Assembly: GCA_903813345.2 (NCBI GenBank)
Contig: CAIIXF020000003.1
Coordinates: 22,210,931 to 22,274,930, forward strand
DNA: 64,000 nucleotides
Direction: 5' to 3'
DNA from: Owenia fusiformis
Lineage: Eukaryota > Annelida > Polychaeta > Sabellida > Oweniidae
Shown here: positions 22,419 through 37,400 of the stretch, piece after piece
Numbering within the stretch: position 1 is the first letter of the stretch
Layout of the letters: every line of letters begins with the position of its first letter
Position numbers and translations under genes: made by a program
Notes under the pieces: generated by a model
The model's input: only the letters and a program-made list of their open reading frames with translations
Told to the model about the DNA's origin: nothing
Database searches by the model: none

Positions 22419-25400
22419 CTATGTTCTAATTATTTGATTCATATTGCGATGCTGCATTTTTATATTGTGACGCTGCATCTTTGTATTGTGATCTACTAGC
22501 TTTGTTTTCTTATACCCCATCTTTGTAGTGAGATGTTTCCTAGCTCTACAGTAGTTAGAGTAAGGCAGGTCCATTGTAATCAGTGGGTCAGAGTGGGCTG
22601 GGTTGCTATCATATATATGAAGGGAACATTCAGCAATATCAAACAGCCCTGAAAAGTAAGCAGAATCATATGCACTGACTTTCATAATATTTAAAATTTA
22701 TCTTGATTTTTTATGCAACTGCCAAAAAAACTAAAATGTGTTTAAACTTCTATGAATATTGGTAGTAAAAGGCCTCAACAGATAAATATCTAATATATGT
22801 TATTATTTTTCAGTTGGGAGTGTGGTACATCTTGTGACTACTGCACCTGCATAGCGCCACTTGTCATCTCCTTAGCAACAGGGAGTACACAATACAAACC
22901 CCTTTACAAGTTGGTTTCCAGCAGTCTCAATTGAATAGCATGTTTATGACGTCTCATGTCTGAATCTTAATCATGTTCCTCAAATACTACAGGTACGAAA
23001 TATCAACAAATTTATTACAAGGCATTAACATGCAAAGTGTTACCACCTGCCATTTGTTACAGATGCCAAAAGCCACACGCCTAACGCAGAGTATTATCAA
23101 CAAAAATTGCAAAACATATCAGGCCTTTACACATGACCCAGAAGGTACTCCCAGATTTACTAAACTTTAGGAGGGTTGTCAAACATACCTGTAGCCACTG
23201 TGCTACCAGTGTCAGGGGGTGTAGCATTACGGTAGATAGGGAATCTGGGATCTACAGTATTGCCTAACATGACCCTTATATCATTAGCATCATGCCAGTC
23301 AGGAACTCCCAGAGCTTTGGCTCTATGTTGTGAGCTTAAAATAGACTCTGGGTCTTGCTTGATTTGGATTCTTCTGTATCTGAAAGATGTATGAGGGATG
23401 TGTTATGCACTTATGGGATACAGGGTTGTAAAGCAAAGATATATTTCTAGGGATAACCCATATCTGAAACCAAGCACCATATAACTAATTTATGCATGAC
23501 TATTGGCTTTTAACCACCAAAACCTGCTGATCATTCAGTCTACTGATTTAAATAGAGATTTTTAAATTAGTCTAAATGTGCTACTTATATTTGCTCATGT
23601 TCCTGTTTGATCACGCAGAGCTATGATTGAATTTATAAACAAATCTAAAATTATTTGTGGTGTGGTTTCAGGTAGGATTAAGGTGACTGTTAACTTAATC
23701 GATTTTCAGAAAAAATTGAAAATTTCACAATCTTGAAATTTTCAAACTCTTCCTGAGAAGTCGTTTTTATTATTTCACATATGCTTGTGCACTGTGATCA
23801 TTACAAAGACATCAAATTTAGTTTGAGAAAAAAAGTGCCGTTTAAAGAATTTGAGAAGATTTTTTTCTAGGAGTAATCGTGAAAAACCGCTGATTCAAAA
23901 TATCTGAACATTTCAGAAAATATACTTCAAACATATATCAAAAACGAAGGAGCAACGGAAATTTGAAAAATTACCCGATAAAAAAATTGGGATCAAGATA
24001 AGGAAAAAAGTACACTTCTCAAATTTTTTTTTTCTATTTTTTTTTAATTTGTATGAGAGATTTCAAAATTCTAAAGCTCCTTTCATTTTGGGCTATATTA
24101 AAGGGATGTTTCAGAGAAATTAGAAAAAAAATGTTCAGGGACCTTTGCCGTGCTACTCTTTTTGTCAATTTTTCTGTCACATTTTCAGAGGACTCAAATT
24201 CCCATTCCAAAATGTTTACTGTTTCTATTTGCATTACCACAGTGAGCCTGGTTATATAAATGATAAGTGGAACTAAAAAATTGAGAGAAAATCCAACCAA
24301 AAGACAGTTAATTTTGATGGTCAGATTATACTCAAATGCCATGTGCTTCCTGGTTTCGGCCATCTTGGATTTTTTGATTAAGTTATAAGTTACCTTAACC
24401 TCTTGACTACCTGAAGTGACAAGATTTCTCGTCACCTCAGAAATGACCTTGAAACCCAGAATGACGAGATAATCTGTCACAATTTTTTTCACTAAAAATG
24501 GCAAAAATGAAAAATTCTCTGGTTTCAACCGATTGCAGAGCCTGGGATTCAAGAGGTTAAGGAAAGCTGAGTTTAAGTGGTAGAATAATCAAGGTTTATT
24601 TTAACAAAACATTCCGTAATTTAAGCACTGTACTTCTACTTAATTTGGCGGATTGGCCAAATTCTTAAAGTCCACCAAATAAAGTAGCCGCCGAATTCCC
24701 CAGTAATTTTAGTGCCATGTAAATTAGTACCATTAGTGCTATGTAATATTCCAAGTCAGCCAAATTAAGTAGCCATCAAATGTTCAAATCAGCAAATCCG
24801 CCAAAATAAGTAATGCCAAACTAAGTAGAAGTACAGTATTCCTGAGTTGTAGTTTTTTTATTGTGACATCATCATCATCATTTCCATGGTTTACAAGATT
24901 GTTTTAAAAACTATCTTTGATAAGAGTGTTTGAAAAAAAGACCATGAGTGCATATGTATTAAGATTAAAAGGGAATCATTTCACTAATTAACTCTGCCTT
25001 TTCCACGTCATATACATTTAAGATACGATTATAGATCAATGATGGTAGCATATGTATTTAAAGGTTATATCTGATTATCTAACATTAAACACCTCATCCC
25101 AAATTACACATGAAAAACAATTAATAGTCTTTGATCGTGCCTTTCCCACATTCTCAATCAGCATCAAATTAATATTTGTTTGTTGCAGATGTGAACATTC
25201 ATGCTCAAGGGTGGAGGCACCAAGCCCATTGTAGAAAAATCGTTAATTTCAGAACTTGATATTTCCATATAAAAAATACCATTCCTCTGGGTGGGGAGGG
25301 GAAGAAATTGTAAAGATAACTTTGAGAGTCAAACCCCAGTCGCTGGAGATTTTCAGAAGAGCTTGGTTAGTGAATTTCCCGATACAAACTGGGTCGATGA

Positions 25401-28400
25401 CACAACAGCTTAACTTAAATGTTGCCATGATTATTTTTGGAGTTCAGAATTCCAAATATTGTTCTGCAACTATGACCACACTACTATACCTAACACCTAG
25501 AAATGCATAAGATACTTTGTTTGTCTAATTGAATTGTTTAATATATTTTTGAAAGTGCCTTACTAGCATCTAATTTTCAACCGATAAACCATTCATAAGG
25601 AACAGACAAATAAAAACAAATACATAATCATTACTAATAAACCAAATGGGTTGCTCATGAACACCTAATGCAAGGTATAGTAGTGTGTATGACTTCAGTA
25701 TATCCATTATGCATAGTTACAACAATTGATTGATTGACAGTTGTGTTGTCATGGTTACTTACATGTTGACATGGTAATCTGAGTCAGTTATGATGGTGTG
25801 GTTGACTGTAGAGCATGGAGTGCTATATCCAGGTGCCACTTCTATATTATCTATGCAGGGATTGGTACAATTCATATCAGCTGTGTTCACACTACAATGC
25901 ACACCATAGTATAAGGTGTAATTACTGCACACCATAGTATAAGGTGTAATTACTGTAAAAGTGGTAGTTTTGCCTAACTAATTGAACAATTTTGCCAGGT
26001 TCAGAATATTGAAAGTCAAAATATTACCTTCATAATGTTATCCAATTGAAAGTTGAATGTTTTTCGGAAAATTAAAATTAGGAAAATGATAAAATTAGAC
26101 TATTCAGCAAATTTACCATAAGGATTATGTACAACTTATACAGTATATACAGGGTATCAATAATGTCTCTACACTTTACAAAAACTTTGTAATGTAATGG
26201 ACACCCTGTACTTTTAAATGGTAACCGGACAACTCATCCCCTAGATAACTCATCCCTGGACAAGTCAACCCCAAGACAACTAATCCCATCAACCACTCAT
26301 CCCGGACAACTCATCCCTGGACAACTCATGCCCTTGACAATTCATCCCCCAGATAACTCATCATTTACCAAATAACACTGAATTATGAGTTGGGGATGAG
26401 TTGTCTGTAAGCCCTATTAAATGTGACTTACATTTCTAAAGGAAAAATGTAAATGTACATGTATGAATTCTATCATATAATTCATATACCTGGATATTAT
26501 TAACAAAACTTGATGAGATTTTGACATTTATGTGTAATGGGTTGATATTATGTGTATTATTATGTTTTGTTATCACGACTAGCGAACCATTAATAATACA
26601 GTCATTAGGATGAACATCACAGGCTGACTGATGCAAAATTCCTTGTCAATACTCATGGTTCTTCTATTGTTAATGTGAAAATCAAAACTTATGCAGGGGT
26701 TTTCACTAGAATTTTCACTAAATGAAAACAACAGGCAAAATTAATGGAAATCATAAATTTAAAATCGAAAAGTTGAAAAGCCCCTAAAATCAACAGGCAA
26801 TTTTGTGAAAACAACCAGTGAAAATCGTCTGTTGCCTGCTGCTTATGAAACCCCTGTTATCAGTTGGCACCAGTCAGATGTTGAGGATGAGAGTCTGATA
26901 CAAAACATGACATATCTGCATATACCTGAAACCATACGCTGATCCATGGCCCTGGCACTTTACTATATCGTCCATTTTATCCATGCTCGGAGCAGATAAC
27001 AAGGCTCTTGTCAACACATAACGAGCTGAAAATAGATATGATTATCCAGGACAATGTATAACAGAGCCATTCTGTGATGTTATTTGTTAACAAAAGAATA
27101 TACAGGTAGAAGAATGTTTCATGACATTATCCTAGCAAAATGGAGTTTCATAACCAAGTTTGAATAATGTTCCCCAAGAGAATCGACTGTGCTTTATGCA
27201 CCATGTATTCAATCATAAAGGGAAGTACTCAAGCCTTTGGACTCAAACCTCCTTTGGAGTAAATTGGAACAGCATATGTTCATATAATGTATAAATATGA
27301 ACGTATAATTATGTAAACGTATATGTCAGTGAAGAATGAACAACATAATAGAGGGATTTTATAAAATGTGTTTGTACTCACGTATTGTGTTATTAACATC
27401 TACTTTTTCAGGATAGAGGGCGTTGATCGTAATGATAAGTCCACTTTTGGTAAAGCCAAATGCATTTCCTGGAAGGGTACCTGCAATATGCAATTGACTC
27501 AATGCAACTTTATAATACAGATATCGAACTTGCCACAATAGACTAGATACAAGTCGAAATAATCTTGATTTACATTCAAAATTTAGTCAAAGTGATATCA
27601 TATTTGAAGTCTACATGTAAAATTGTACCTCAAAATGATGTTTCAGAAAGTACTTATCAACTTTGGAAATTTTATTTTCTTTGGAAACGTGACTTCTTGG
27701 TCAGGAGATTCCCGATAGACCACATGTTATGAAATCACAAAAAGTGAAATAGATCTTCTTGTGTTGGACAGATATTTTCTTTTACTGGACATATTTTCAT
27801 TTGTATAATTATCAGACACATAGGATTATGTGAAAATGTATCCACTTAAATTATTATGATGAATATTCAAGTTAAAGGGAATTTATTTTCTTGTAAATTT
27901 GCCATGTTAATTGACCCAAATTAGCCCCCTGGTGGTGAAACTGGTAACTACTCCCATCTAGCGTTTTCTAAACCATTTTCTAAACTACTGTACATGTACT
28001 TTTTCAAGTATTTTAAAAATACAGAGGTACCTGTAACTGACCTGTGTCAACTAGTAGAGGTACCATGAAAAAATACCTTGTGTAATTTTCCTTTTCATTT
28101 ATCATTCAATATAGCGTTTCTGTTGTATTGCACACAAGTTCTGAAATTTTTAAGTAGGATTCATCAAAAAATACTGGACAGTAGTATCTAAACAAGGTGC
28201 ATAATAAGTTGAAGTCATTTTGGACACAAATATTAAAACCAAATATCAAACTCTAGGCCAAATACATGTAATGAGATTTCCTGTTATGGAGAAAAATCAT
28301 TTGAAATATCGTAATTTGTTAGTGCGTATGACTAATCTCAAACCAGCAATTACTGTATCACACAGAGCTTAGTACAGGGTGGGCCATAAAATTTTGCAAC

Positions 28401-31400
28401 TTTTTTAAAAGGCTAGAAAAGTATCAAAACATAAGGGTATTGCCATAAAAGATTATTTACAGAAACTTAAGGATAGGCATATTTTACCATTTAAATACTA
28501 AAGCTAAACTGGACTTCAATTTTTTTATCAGATCTTTGAATATCAATGGTCTATTGTTCTTCCAAATATTCCAAAGTGACTTTTGCTCGATGGCTGGGAG
28601 CGATAGGGAAGGTGAAAGGGGGATGCATAGAACATTTGTTTAATAGATAATTAATAAATACAATATAACATAATACCATAGTGACTAGATACTGATATAA
28701 ACTAGACATTGAGGTAGACATTGTTTAAACAGTTATCCAGGATTGTAGCAGATTTAGTGAACATTATGAATGTGTTATTGTTGATCACATAAAATCATAG
28801 AAAGTCACATTTTCTAGGAAAAATGGTAAATCTCAGACACATGAACAATTGACCATTGATATTCAAAGATCTGACAAAAAAAAATTGAAGCCAGTTTTAG
28901 CTTTAAAGCATTTGACTGGTAAAATATGCCTATCCTTAAGTTTCTGCAAATATTTTTTTTATGGCAATACCCTTATGTTTTGATACTTTTCTAGCCTTTT
29001 AAAAAGGTTGCAAAATTTTTTGGCCCACCCTGTATATTACTACCCCCTAAACAGAATAAACAGTTAAGAGACTGATGCTGATGACTTAAGACCCCTAACC
29101 TCTTTTGCTTTTGTCATGCTAGAAAACCATTAATGCAATGTACATGTAGGTAGAAAACAGAAAAAATATTTAATTTCTTGATTCATGAAATATTTTTTAT
29201 ATAGACATAGTCATAAAAACAGAAGTTTGGTATATTAAATGTGGTAAAATATGTGAATCTCCTATCATATAGAACTTTCTAAATTAGATGTATTAACTTC
29301 ATTTCAGTTTTGACATTTGTGTAATCCTTAATCTAACATCCATTATGATTTGTCATATTAACTCTGACAAGGCAGCAATTTGCGATCTTGAATCTTGAAA
29401 TCTTGATTCTGAAACATTTATGCTACAACTCATAGCAGTACTAAATACTTCTTTCTGCCATACTGCCAAATTTTGTGAATGTTACAGAAACTAAATTCAA
29501 CCAATTATGACATGATATGTGCTTTGCATGATAACATGAATTAACAATACAGCATCTAATGTTTTACATGTAATATGTGATCTATGAAAACATAGATTTC
29601 TATTATGTTATCGTGTGTTTGTAATCTTGATAATGTATATTGTATGAGATGCAATCATGCAAGTTATTGTACCCTCTATGAAAATGGCAATCATGCAAGT
29701 GACGGCATCCTGATTCATCAGAGTCCTTTTGATATAACACTTGTGAGACAATACAATAAAGGTTGTTGAACCAACAATGAAGCAGACATATAATGTGCAG
29801 AGACATATACATTATATACAGGGTGGGCCAAAAACACCCCCTATCCAATATTCCTGAAAACTAGAGGCTGTTGAACCAACAATGAAGCAGAGATATAATG
29901 TGCAGAGACATATATAGTATATATAAGGGTTATGTACTGGGAGGTTTTGGATACAGGTTTTATCCCAAGGGGAATATGTGTATATCCCGAGGGACCGCAG
30001 GGACCGAGGGATATACACATATTTCCCGAGGGATAAACCCTGTATCCAAAACCGACCGTACATAACAGATGTATTTCATACCTAGCTACTGATGTTCGTC
30101 ATATACCTTATAAAGTTCCAAAATTCACAAATATACTTAAGATACGCATTTTCTTGGTGTTATAAAGTGTTTTTTTAAGTTTCTGAGATTTTCAAACTCA
30201 TATAACACATATTTTGAAAAACAAAATTTGAAAAAAACAATTTAAAAAATGTGAAAAAAAATTTTTCATCAAAAATTTGAAAAATCTTTTTGGAAAAAAT
30301 TCAAAAAAAAATTGACTTAATGACAAATGAACCTCTATAAGTACAACACCTCCCAAGTAGAACACTTTGTAGAGGTACCAAAGGTATTCCACCTAGACAG
30401 AAATCTGATGTTTTGGGTACTGTTAGTCCTTTACCCCATCTTGATCGACCCCCCCACCATCCCCCCAAATAAAGTAGGCCTAAAGGACAAATTTTTGAAT
30501 ATCACAAGACTGAAAGATTAACAAGATCATGCATATATAAATGATGCCTCCACTAATTAAAGTACTTCTAAAGTATGAAGTATTAAATATCACAAACTGA
30601 AAAATAGTAAATTATGTACCATATACTAGTATATTAAATGATCCCCCTTCCAATTAAATTAGGCCTTAAGGACAAATCATTAAATGACACAACACTGAAA
30701 ATAAATCAGGAATATATTAAATGATAAATTATGCTGAATAATAGATTACACTCTCTTTCCGATTAGGTAATTGCTTATCTATAATTCAGGATCCAATTCT
30801 TCCGATTAATTGCTTCCACTTTGATGAAATATAATGATAGCTTTTCATAGCTTCAATATTTTCATTATTACATTAATGGCTAACGACAACATTGTTATTC
30901 TTCATGACAAGCACACCTGACATATGTTTTTGTATAAAATAGTCTTATTAATGATATTGAAAGTAATTCCCAATGGTATCTAGACACTGATTGGATATAA
31001 TTACTGTTTAATAATTATTGTTTTATAGGGCTTTGGTTTATGTAATATTATAAAACAGTTGTGTTGTTCAGTCATGTCCAAATTCCTCAGTAATACATCA
31101 CATCTAGGGCCCTACACAAAAATCCCTGCATCTTAATTATAGTTAAATTGTTATGGTCTCCAACTTTTTGGACAGTGTTTGGAATTCAACATTGGTGTTC
31201 CATGGTTGGTGTTTGGTGACTGTAACAAATAGTAAGTGGTGACATTTTGCAAGTTAATGCCTTGTTTTTTTATTATGAACAGCCGGGTCATTTTACTTGA
31301 AAACTGTGTGTTGCATGGACAATCATTGTCAAAGACTGGCTTTCATACACTATCATACTCATTTCAATAGGTTGATTTTGCTCCCTTAAAAGAGAGTCTC

Positions 31401-34400
31401 ATAGCAGATATATGCCTCCATACAGTAGGTATCTGACACTCCCATATTCAAACACACAAATTTCTCATACCAGCTATTTTTGGGGACATCAGCATCAAAC
31501 CTGAAAAATATCTATTAGCCCTTTTCAGAGGGTAATGATAACTTGTCCCCTGAAGTAGTCCTTTTCAGAGGGTAATGATAACTTTTCCTCTGAAGTAGTC
31601 TTTTTCAGAGGGTAATGATAACTTTTCCTCTGAAGTAGTCCTTTTCAGAGGGTAATGATAACTTTTCCTCTGAAGTAGTCCTTTTCAGAGGGTAATGATA
31701 ACTTTTCATCTGAAGTAGTCCTTTTCAGAGGGTAATGATAAGTTGTCCTCTGAAGTAGTCCTTTTCAGAAGGTAATGATAACTTTTCCTCTGAAGTAGTC
31801 CTTTTCAGAGGGTAATGATAACTTTTCCTCTGAAGTAGTCCTTTTCAGAGGGTAATGATAACTTTTCCTCTGAAGTAGTCCTTTTCAGAGGGTAATGATA
31901 ACTTGTCCTCTGAAGTAGTTCTTTTCAGAAGGTAATGATAACTTGTCCTCTGAAGTAGTCCTTTTCAGAGGGTAATGATAACTTTTCCTCTGAAGTAGTC
32001 CTTTTCAGAGGGTAATGATAACTTGTCCTCCGAAGTAGTCCTTTTCAGAAGGTAATGATAACTTGTCCTCTGAAGTAGTCCTTTTCAGAGGGTAATGATA
32101 ACTTGTCCTCTGAAGTAGTCCTTTTCAGAGGGTAATGATAACTTGTCCTCTGAAGTAGTCCTTTTCAGAGGGTAATGATAACTTGTCCTATAAAGTACCC
32201 AAATTGAGAATCAAAAGTTAAATAGCTCTAAGATTAACACTCTTCAAATCTAGTACAATAAATGTTTCAGGTAATAGAGCAAGCCATGGGAGTACAAGTA
32301 AAATATATACATGGCCATCTATCTACCAATATACATATGATAAAATCTTATCACCGAAATCTCAAATGCTTATTGTAGCTTAAAGCAGCAACAAGGACTA
32401 AAGAAAAAAACTTCCGGTTTAATAAAAATGGCAGAGACGAAGGAGATGAAGATGAAGAATTAGAGGATTTTCTTTTGCCACTATCAATCGATATGAGGTA
32501 TATGCACAAATTGTAGTTGCAAATGGAAAATATAAACATGTTTAAGTGCTATAACACATTCAAAGCTTTCATTTTACGATAGGCCCAGGATCATTGGATA
32601 CGACGTGGCGCTCCTTGTTGCTGCTTAATATAGAAAGTTGTAGTCACACTTCTCAGATAAAATAGTAATTAATTCTACACATATGTAATCTATATCCTCA
32701 AGAAGTACACCTTAAGTGATTAAAAACCTGACACATGTATCAATTTACTTTGAGAAAGTGCTAAATAAGATGTTAACTTGACAATCAATCTTTTATATTT
32801 ATTAAATTGGAAAGCATACTTGAAGATGTATGCCATGGCAGCCATGTGTTACAATCTTTTTCAACTTTGTAATAAACTGTTATCGCCACAGATAAACATT
32901 AATAAATGATATAAACATGTTGGAATTTATCTTTATATTCATTTTTAATGATTCATATCTGAAGGTCTGTGAAGGCTGCGATCAGAGAATGGTATTCAAA
33001 AATAAGTTATACACTGTAGAGAGTAACTAATTTACATCCTTAAGTTAACAAAAATTAGAATCAAAATCACAATTATTGACAAGGTTGAAAATTAAAGAAT
33101 AATGCTACCTTGAGGCTTAGAGGTTAGATATGAATTTTAGAAATGGTTGGCAATGGTTGGCAAATTGGCATTTCAATTTGGTACTGTTTTTATGATTTGA
33201 AGACTTTGGTATTACTCATATTGTGCTTTCTCACATAATAGGATTTGATGTCTTTATTTAATATAGTCCTTAGTATTGATATTTTTAATTTGTATGCTTT
33301 AGAGAAGTCTCTGGACCCCCAACCCTCTCCTATCCATATCACCTGCAGATATAGTGAGGTAGTCACAAAAGTTTGGTGGAGTTAAATTAATATAAGGCTG
33401 TCCGATGTTTAATTTCTTTACAGCATCGTTCGATTCCTAATTATTATATTTTACAGTATTGCACTGTAATTCATATTTACTGTATTTTAAAGTATTGTAC
33501 AATTCATATTTATTTTACAGTATTGTATGAATTATATTCATTTCCCAATTGTTTCCCACCATGTTTTCTCACATAATATGATTTTATGTCTTAAATACTC
33601 ACTATATTCTATACGATGATCAATATCATGTTCAGAAGTTGTTAAGTGTATAAAGGGGGGGGGGTGAGGGAGGCTTGTGTTGTAAAATAGGGCTATGCAA
33701 TTTTCATATATATCTATGCTTAGTTAGGTATTTCAATTCAGGTTTGTGAAATGGCAGACAAAAAGTAATTCAGACAATGCATTTTGCATTATGCATTAAT
33801 TACTGCCAATCCTGCTAGCTTTTTAATCAAAATATTCAATACTTCGTGTACATTACGTTAATAGATATTTGCGCAAGTTCCATAAAGGTTCTGTTAGATG
33901 TAATGAAAATTCATTTTTTAATATCCAATATGCCTTACCTATCTCAATCCATCAAAACGCCATGAAAACCTTACAAATTGTGAAGTTTCAATAATATTTA
34001 CATTTGAAACCTGAACACATATAAATTATTGATCAACATTTTATGGATCTTAATTATATAGAGAAACGTGTAAAAAATCCTAATCTGTTGTTTCTAGGTG
34101 TAACTTAAGATTAATTGATTAATTAGATTATTCGAGGTATGTAGGGGGATTCTTTTGTATTGTAAATACAATATTGTGTGTTCCAGAGAACCATAAATAA
34201 TTTAAGGCTATATTCCAATGGAAGCGATATGCAAGCAATAAACTAAGTGGTTTCATTCCAGCAAAAATACTACACCTCTCCCAAAACATGACCAAGATTT
34301 TTCTTGATAAAAAAAATAAATTCAATGCACAACTACCCTTTCTGAACACAAGAAAAGAAAAACTCTCAAAACAGTTATTTTGTTCATCTGAAATTCATTT

Positions 34401-37400
34401 GCGATTATCAAGGGGATAGGGAAATGCATACCTGATAATTATCGTGTGTGATTGGTGCTACATCCAATCCATAAATTATATATCTGTTCATCCTAATTTC
34501 ACACTTTTCTCTCTAAAATTTGAATAAAGCGTCTGATTTTCTTGCATTTCTATACAATTTAGAGTGTTTACTACATGCCTGTTTACTTTATTTCTTACAA
34601 ACTCCACTCTTCTCAACTCTAATTTCAATTTTAAAACATGACGATAATGGCATATTTTACAAAGGTTTGTCACGTCAAAGAGATTCAAGCACAAACTGAC
34701 ATGCTTTTTCATTGATGATTGGGTACTGGTATCTGATGCTTCATTAACGAGCAAAGCGCGAATACTGAAGCATGTCAACACAGCAACATACACAAAGCAA
34801 CTTTTTATTGATACACATCCTGGTGCTGTAAGAACATTGATAATGAAGTAATAAGACATATCTTTTATAATCTCAAACAATAAAGATTTTAAAGTGTTTA
34901 CAACGGAGATATAAGCACCAGAGGAAGTGATTACATTTCAGCACAGGTATTATGGATAATTGGATAAAAAGGAATAAACAGTAGCAGCTATTATATGTTA
35001 CTAATTAACAGAATATTACAAAGACCAAACGAATTAAAGAATAAGAAAATCTATTGGATGTGCATGTAGGTATAATATTACAGAACATTAAAAAGTAAAG
35101 GTAATCAAAAATAAAACTAACAAATTATTTTTATGTCAGTTTCAAAAAATAAAAGCTTTATACTAGACAAGACTTTAAATACATTGAAAACTTTTTGTAT
35201 GGTTCATGTATGTATAATCATTAATGAACAAAAGTATAGATTGCATACTCCTGAAAAAGAAGAATTGAATGCAAGAAAACAGGCTATAAAAATATTTCAT
35301 TTATTAAACTACACAACTGTGCAGTCAAAGAAGATAGCAAAGTAAACGGAATAAATCATTTTTCTATAGAAAACTATAATTGGAACATTAATAGAAAACT
35401 GAAGTGAATAAGTTGGAATGTGATATTGACAAAGCACTAACAGAAAGAGGTAAAACAATATGATAATATACTCGTTATCGCGGAGATAATATCATCCTAA
35501 AAAGGAATCTATATTCATAACAATGAGAGCTATCATCAAATACTGTACATTAACGACTAATTCATATATCCTATTACAAAAAATACAGAACTGAGTCTGG
35601 TTTTCTCTATACATGCATTATCCATTACTCCGTTCCAAGCACTGTATGGACTAAGTAACTAATGGGTTTTGAGATAGGTTATTACATGTGAACATCCATC
35701 CCTCGTGGGATTGTTATCTGGGACTAACACTGTATGACGACTCATTGGATTAATTTTCGCGATTAATAGGATTTATCAAAATGAAAGTTCTGAAGGTAGC
35801 AGTAACATTAGTTCTCTTTAGCAAAGCTATATTTGGTGGCTTCGTTCGTGTCCCCGAAGATAAAGCAGGATTCGTAGGTTCTGACATCATCATGGACTGT
35901 CATATTAACGACACTGATGAATGCGGGCTACTCTGGTACAGAAAATCAAATGCAGATTCCAATGAGATTCAGATATCGCGATGTGAGAAAATACTCAAGG
36001 ATATGTCAAAGAAACTGCCAGGAAAATATAAGATAAGTTCTAGAGCACCATATAGTTTGATCATCAAGAACCTGACCTACAGTGACAGTGGAAAATATAG
36101 ATGTTACAATACAATCGATGGTAAAACTATAGGTGGCAGAGAAGTGCAACTGGTTGTTTTGGATCATCTAAAATGTCCCTCAAGAGAGTCAGAGGTACAG
36201 GAGGGTGATACTATAATGTCAGAATGTTCCCTTGCATTTTCTGATCATAACGATATTGGAAAGATACCACATATTGTATGGACAAAAGGTAACGAAGCTA
36301 TCTCTGCATCTGAAGTTAAGATCGCTCATAACAATACTAAGTCTCGTATTAATGAAACAGCTGACGTAGCTCTAAATGGTCATGAAGTGGTATGCATGTT
36401 TAAGTATATGAACATTCAGGATCATTGCAAAACCAAATACAATGTCTTGTTCGCAGCAAGGTCACCAAAACTGACCATTAACTCACGAGATTTCACAAAC
36501 CGAATAATGAAACTTGAAAAGGGGGTCCATATCACGATAATGTGCTCTGCTTCTGCCAACCCAGTAGCAAATTTCAGCTGGTATTTCATACCAATCGACT
36601 ACAAAAAACCTTTGTATGCAGTATCCTCGAAAAGTTCCTTAGAACTAGCTAAATTCCATAAGGACCTTTCTGGGGAGTACACCTGTGAGGCCCGCAATCA
36701 ATTCAATGGAAAAGTAGGAGAAAAAGCGAGTGTGACATTGCAACTCAAGCGAGACAAACCACAGGAGAGTTATACCCAAATTTGGATGTTGGCTGTGGGA
36801 TTAGGTGTCCTGCTTGCATTGATCTTCACCTTGATCGGATTCATCCTTTACGTCCTAAGACGTATAAAACGAACAATACCTGTCCGAGGCCGTCAAAATC
36901 ATGAAAATCGTGAACATGATGAAACATTGACACCATTATCTGAAAGTTGTCTCGATGATCGCCTTCTTGAAGTGAATCGGACAGATAGGAATCGTAATAA
37001 TAGTGAAACTGTGACTTCACAGAGTAGCACTCTCATATCACATAATAGTACAGTGTCATCAAATGATGGGAAGTTAATACCATTCAATGACAATATCAAA
37101 ATATCACCTAAAACGCGATATAGGTCATCAACAGATGATGACAACATGACACCAGAAAGTCGGCGTGTTATGACATCATTAAACACTGGTGAATTGACAC
37201 CCCTAAATGATGATAATAGTGCATCTAGCAACCAAAGTCCTGTGACAATATCCAACAAGAAATCATGTAGGCGCTGTGGAGGATCACCAAAGCCTACAAT
37301 GATTGTAACTTTGAACAATGACGGGCCAGTTGAGTCAGGCATGATAAGTAGACTATGATGTTCAGTTTAACCTGTCTAAAATGAATAATTGCTGGATTGC

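Noticed and set aside
24034-24552. 172-codon open frame on the minus strand
   Set aside because: It begins inside a piggyBac-type MITE, shows low-complexity composition and no domain.
31521-32200. Regular 40-bp repeats that resemble a CRISPR array
   Set aside because: There are no variable spacers; the whole 40-bp unit repeats, and the context is an animal intron. It is a minisatellite.
32385-32480. Acidic exon-like stretch (NGRDEGDEDEELEDF) with AG and GT borders
   Set aside because: It lies wholly inside a TTAA-flanked MITE and starts in the MITE terminal repeat; no partner exon is seen.
34488-34880. 130-codon open frame on the minus strand
   Set aside because: No recognisable domain, no splice or poly-A context, and length is within chance for AT-rich DNA of this size.
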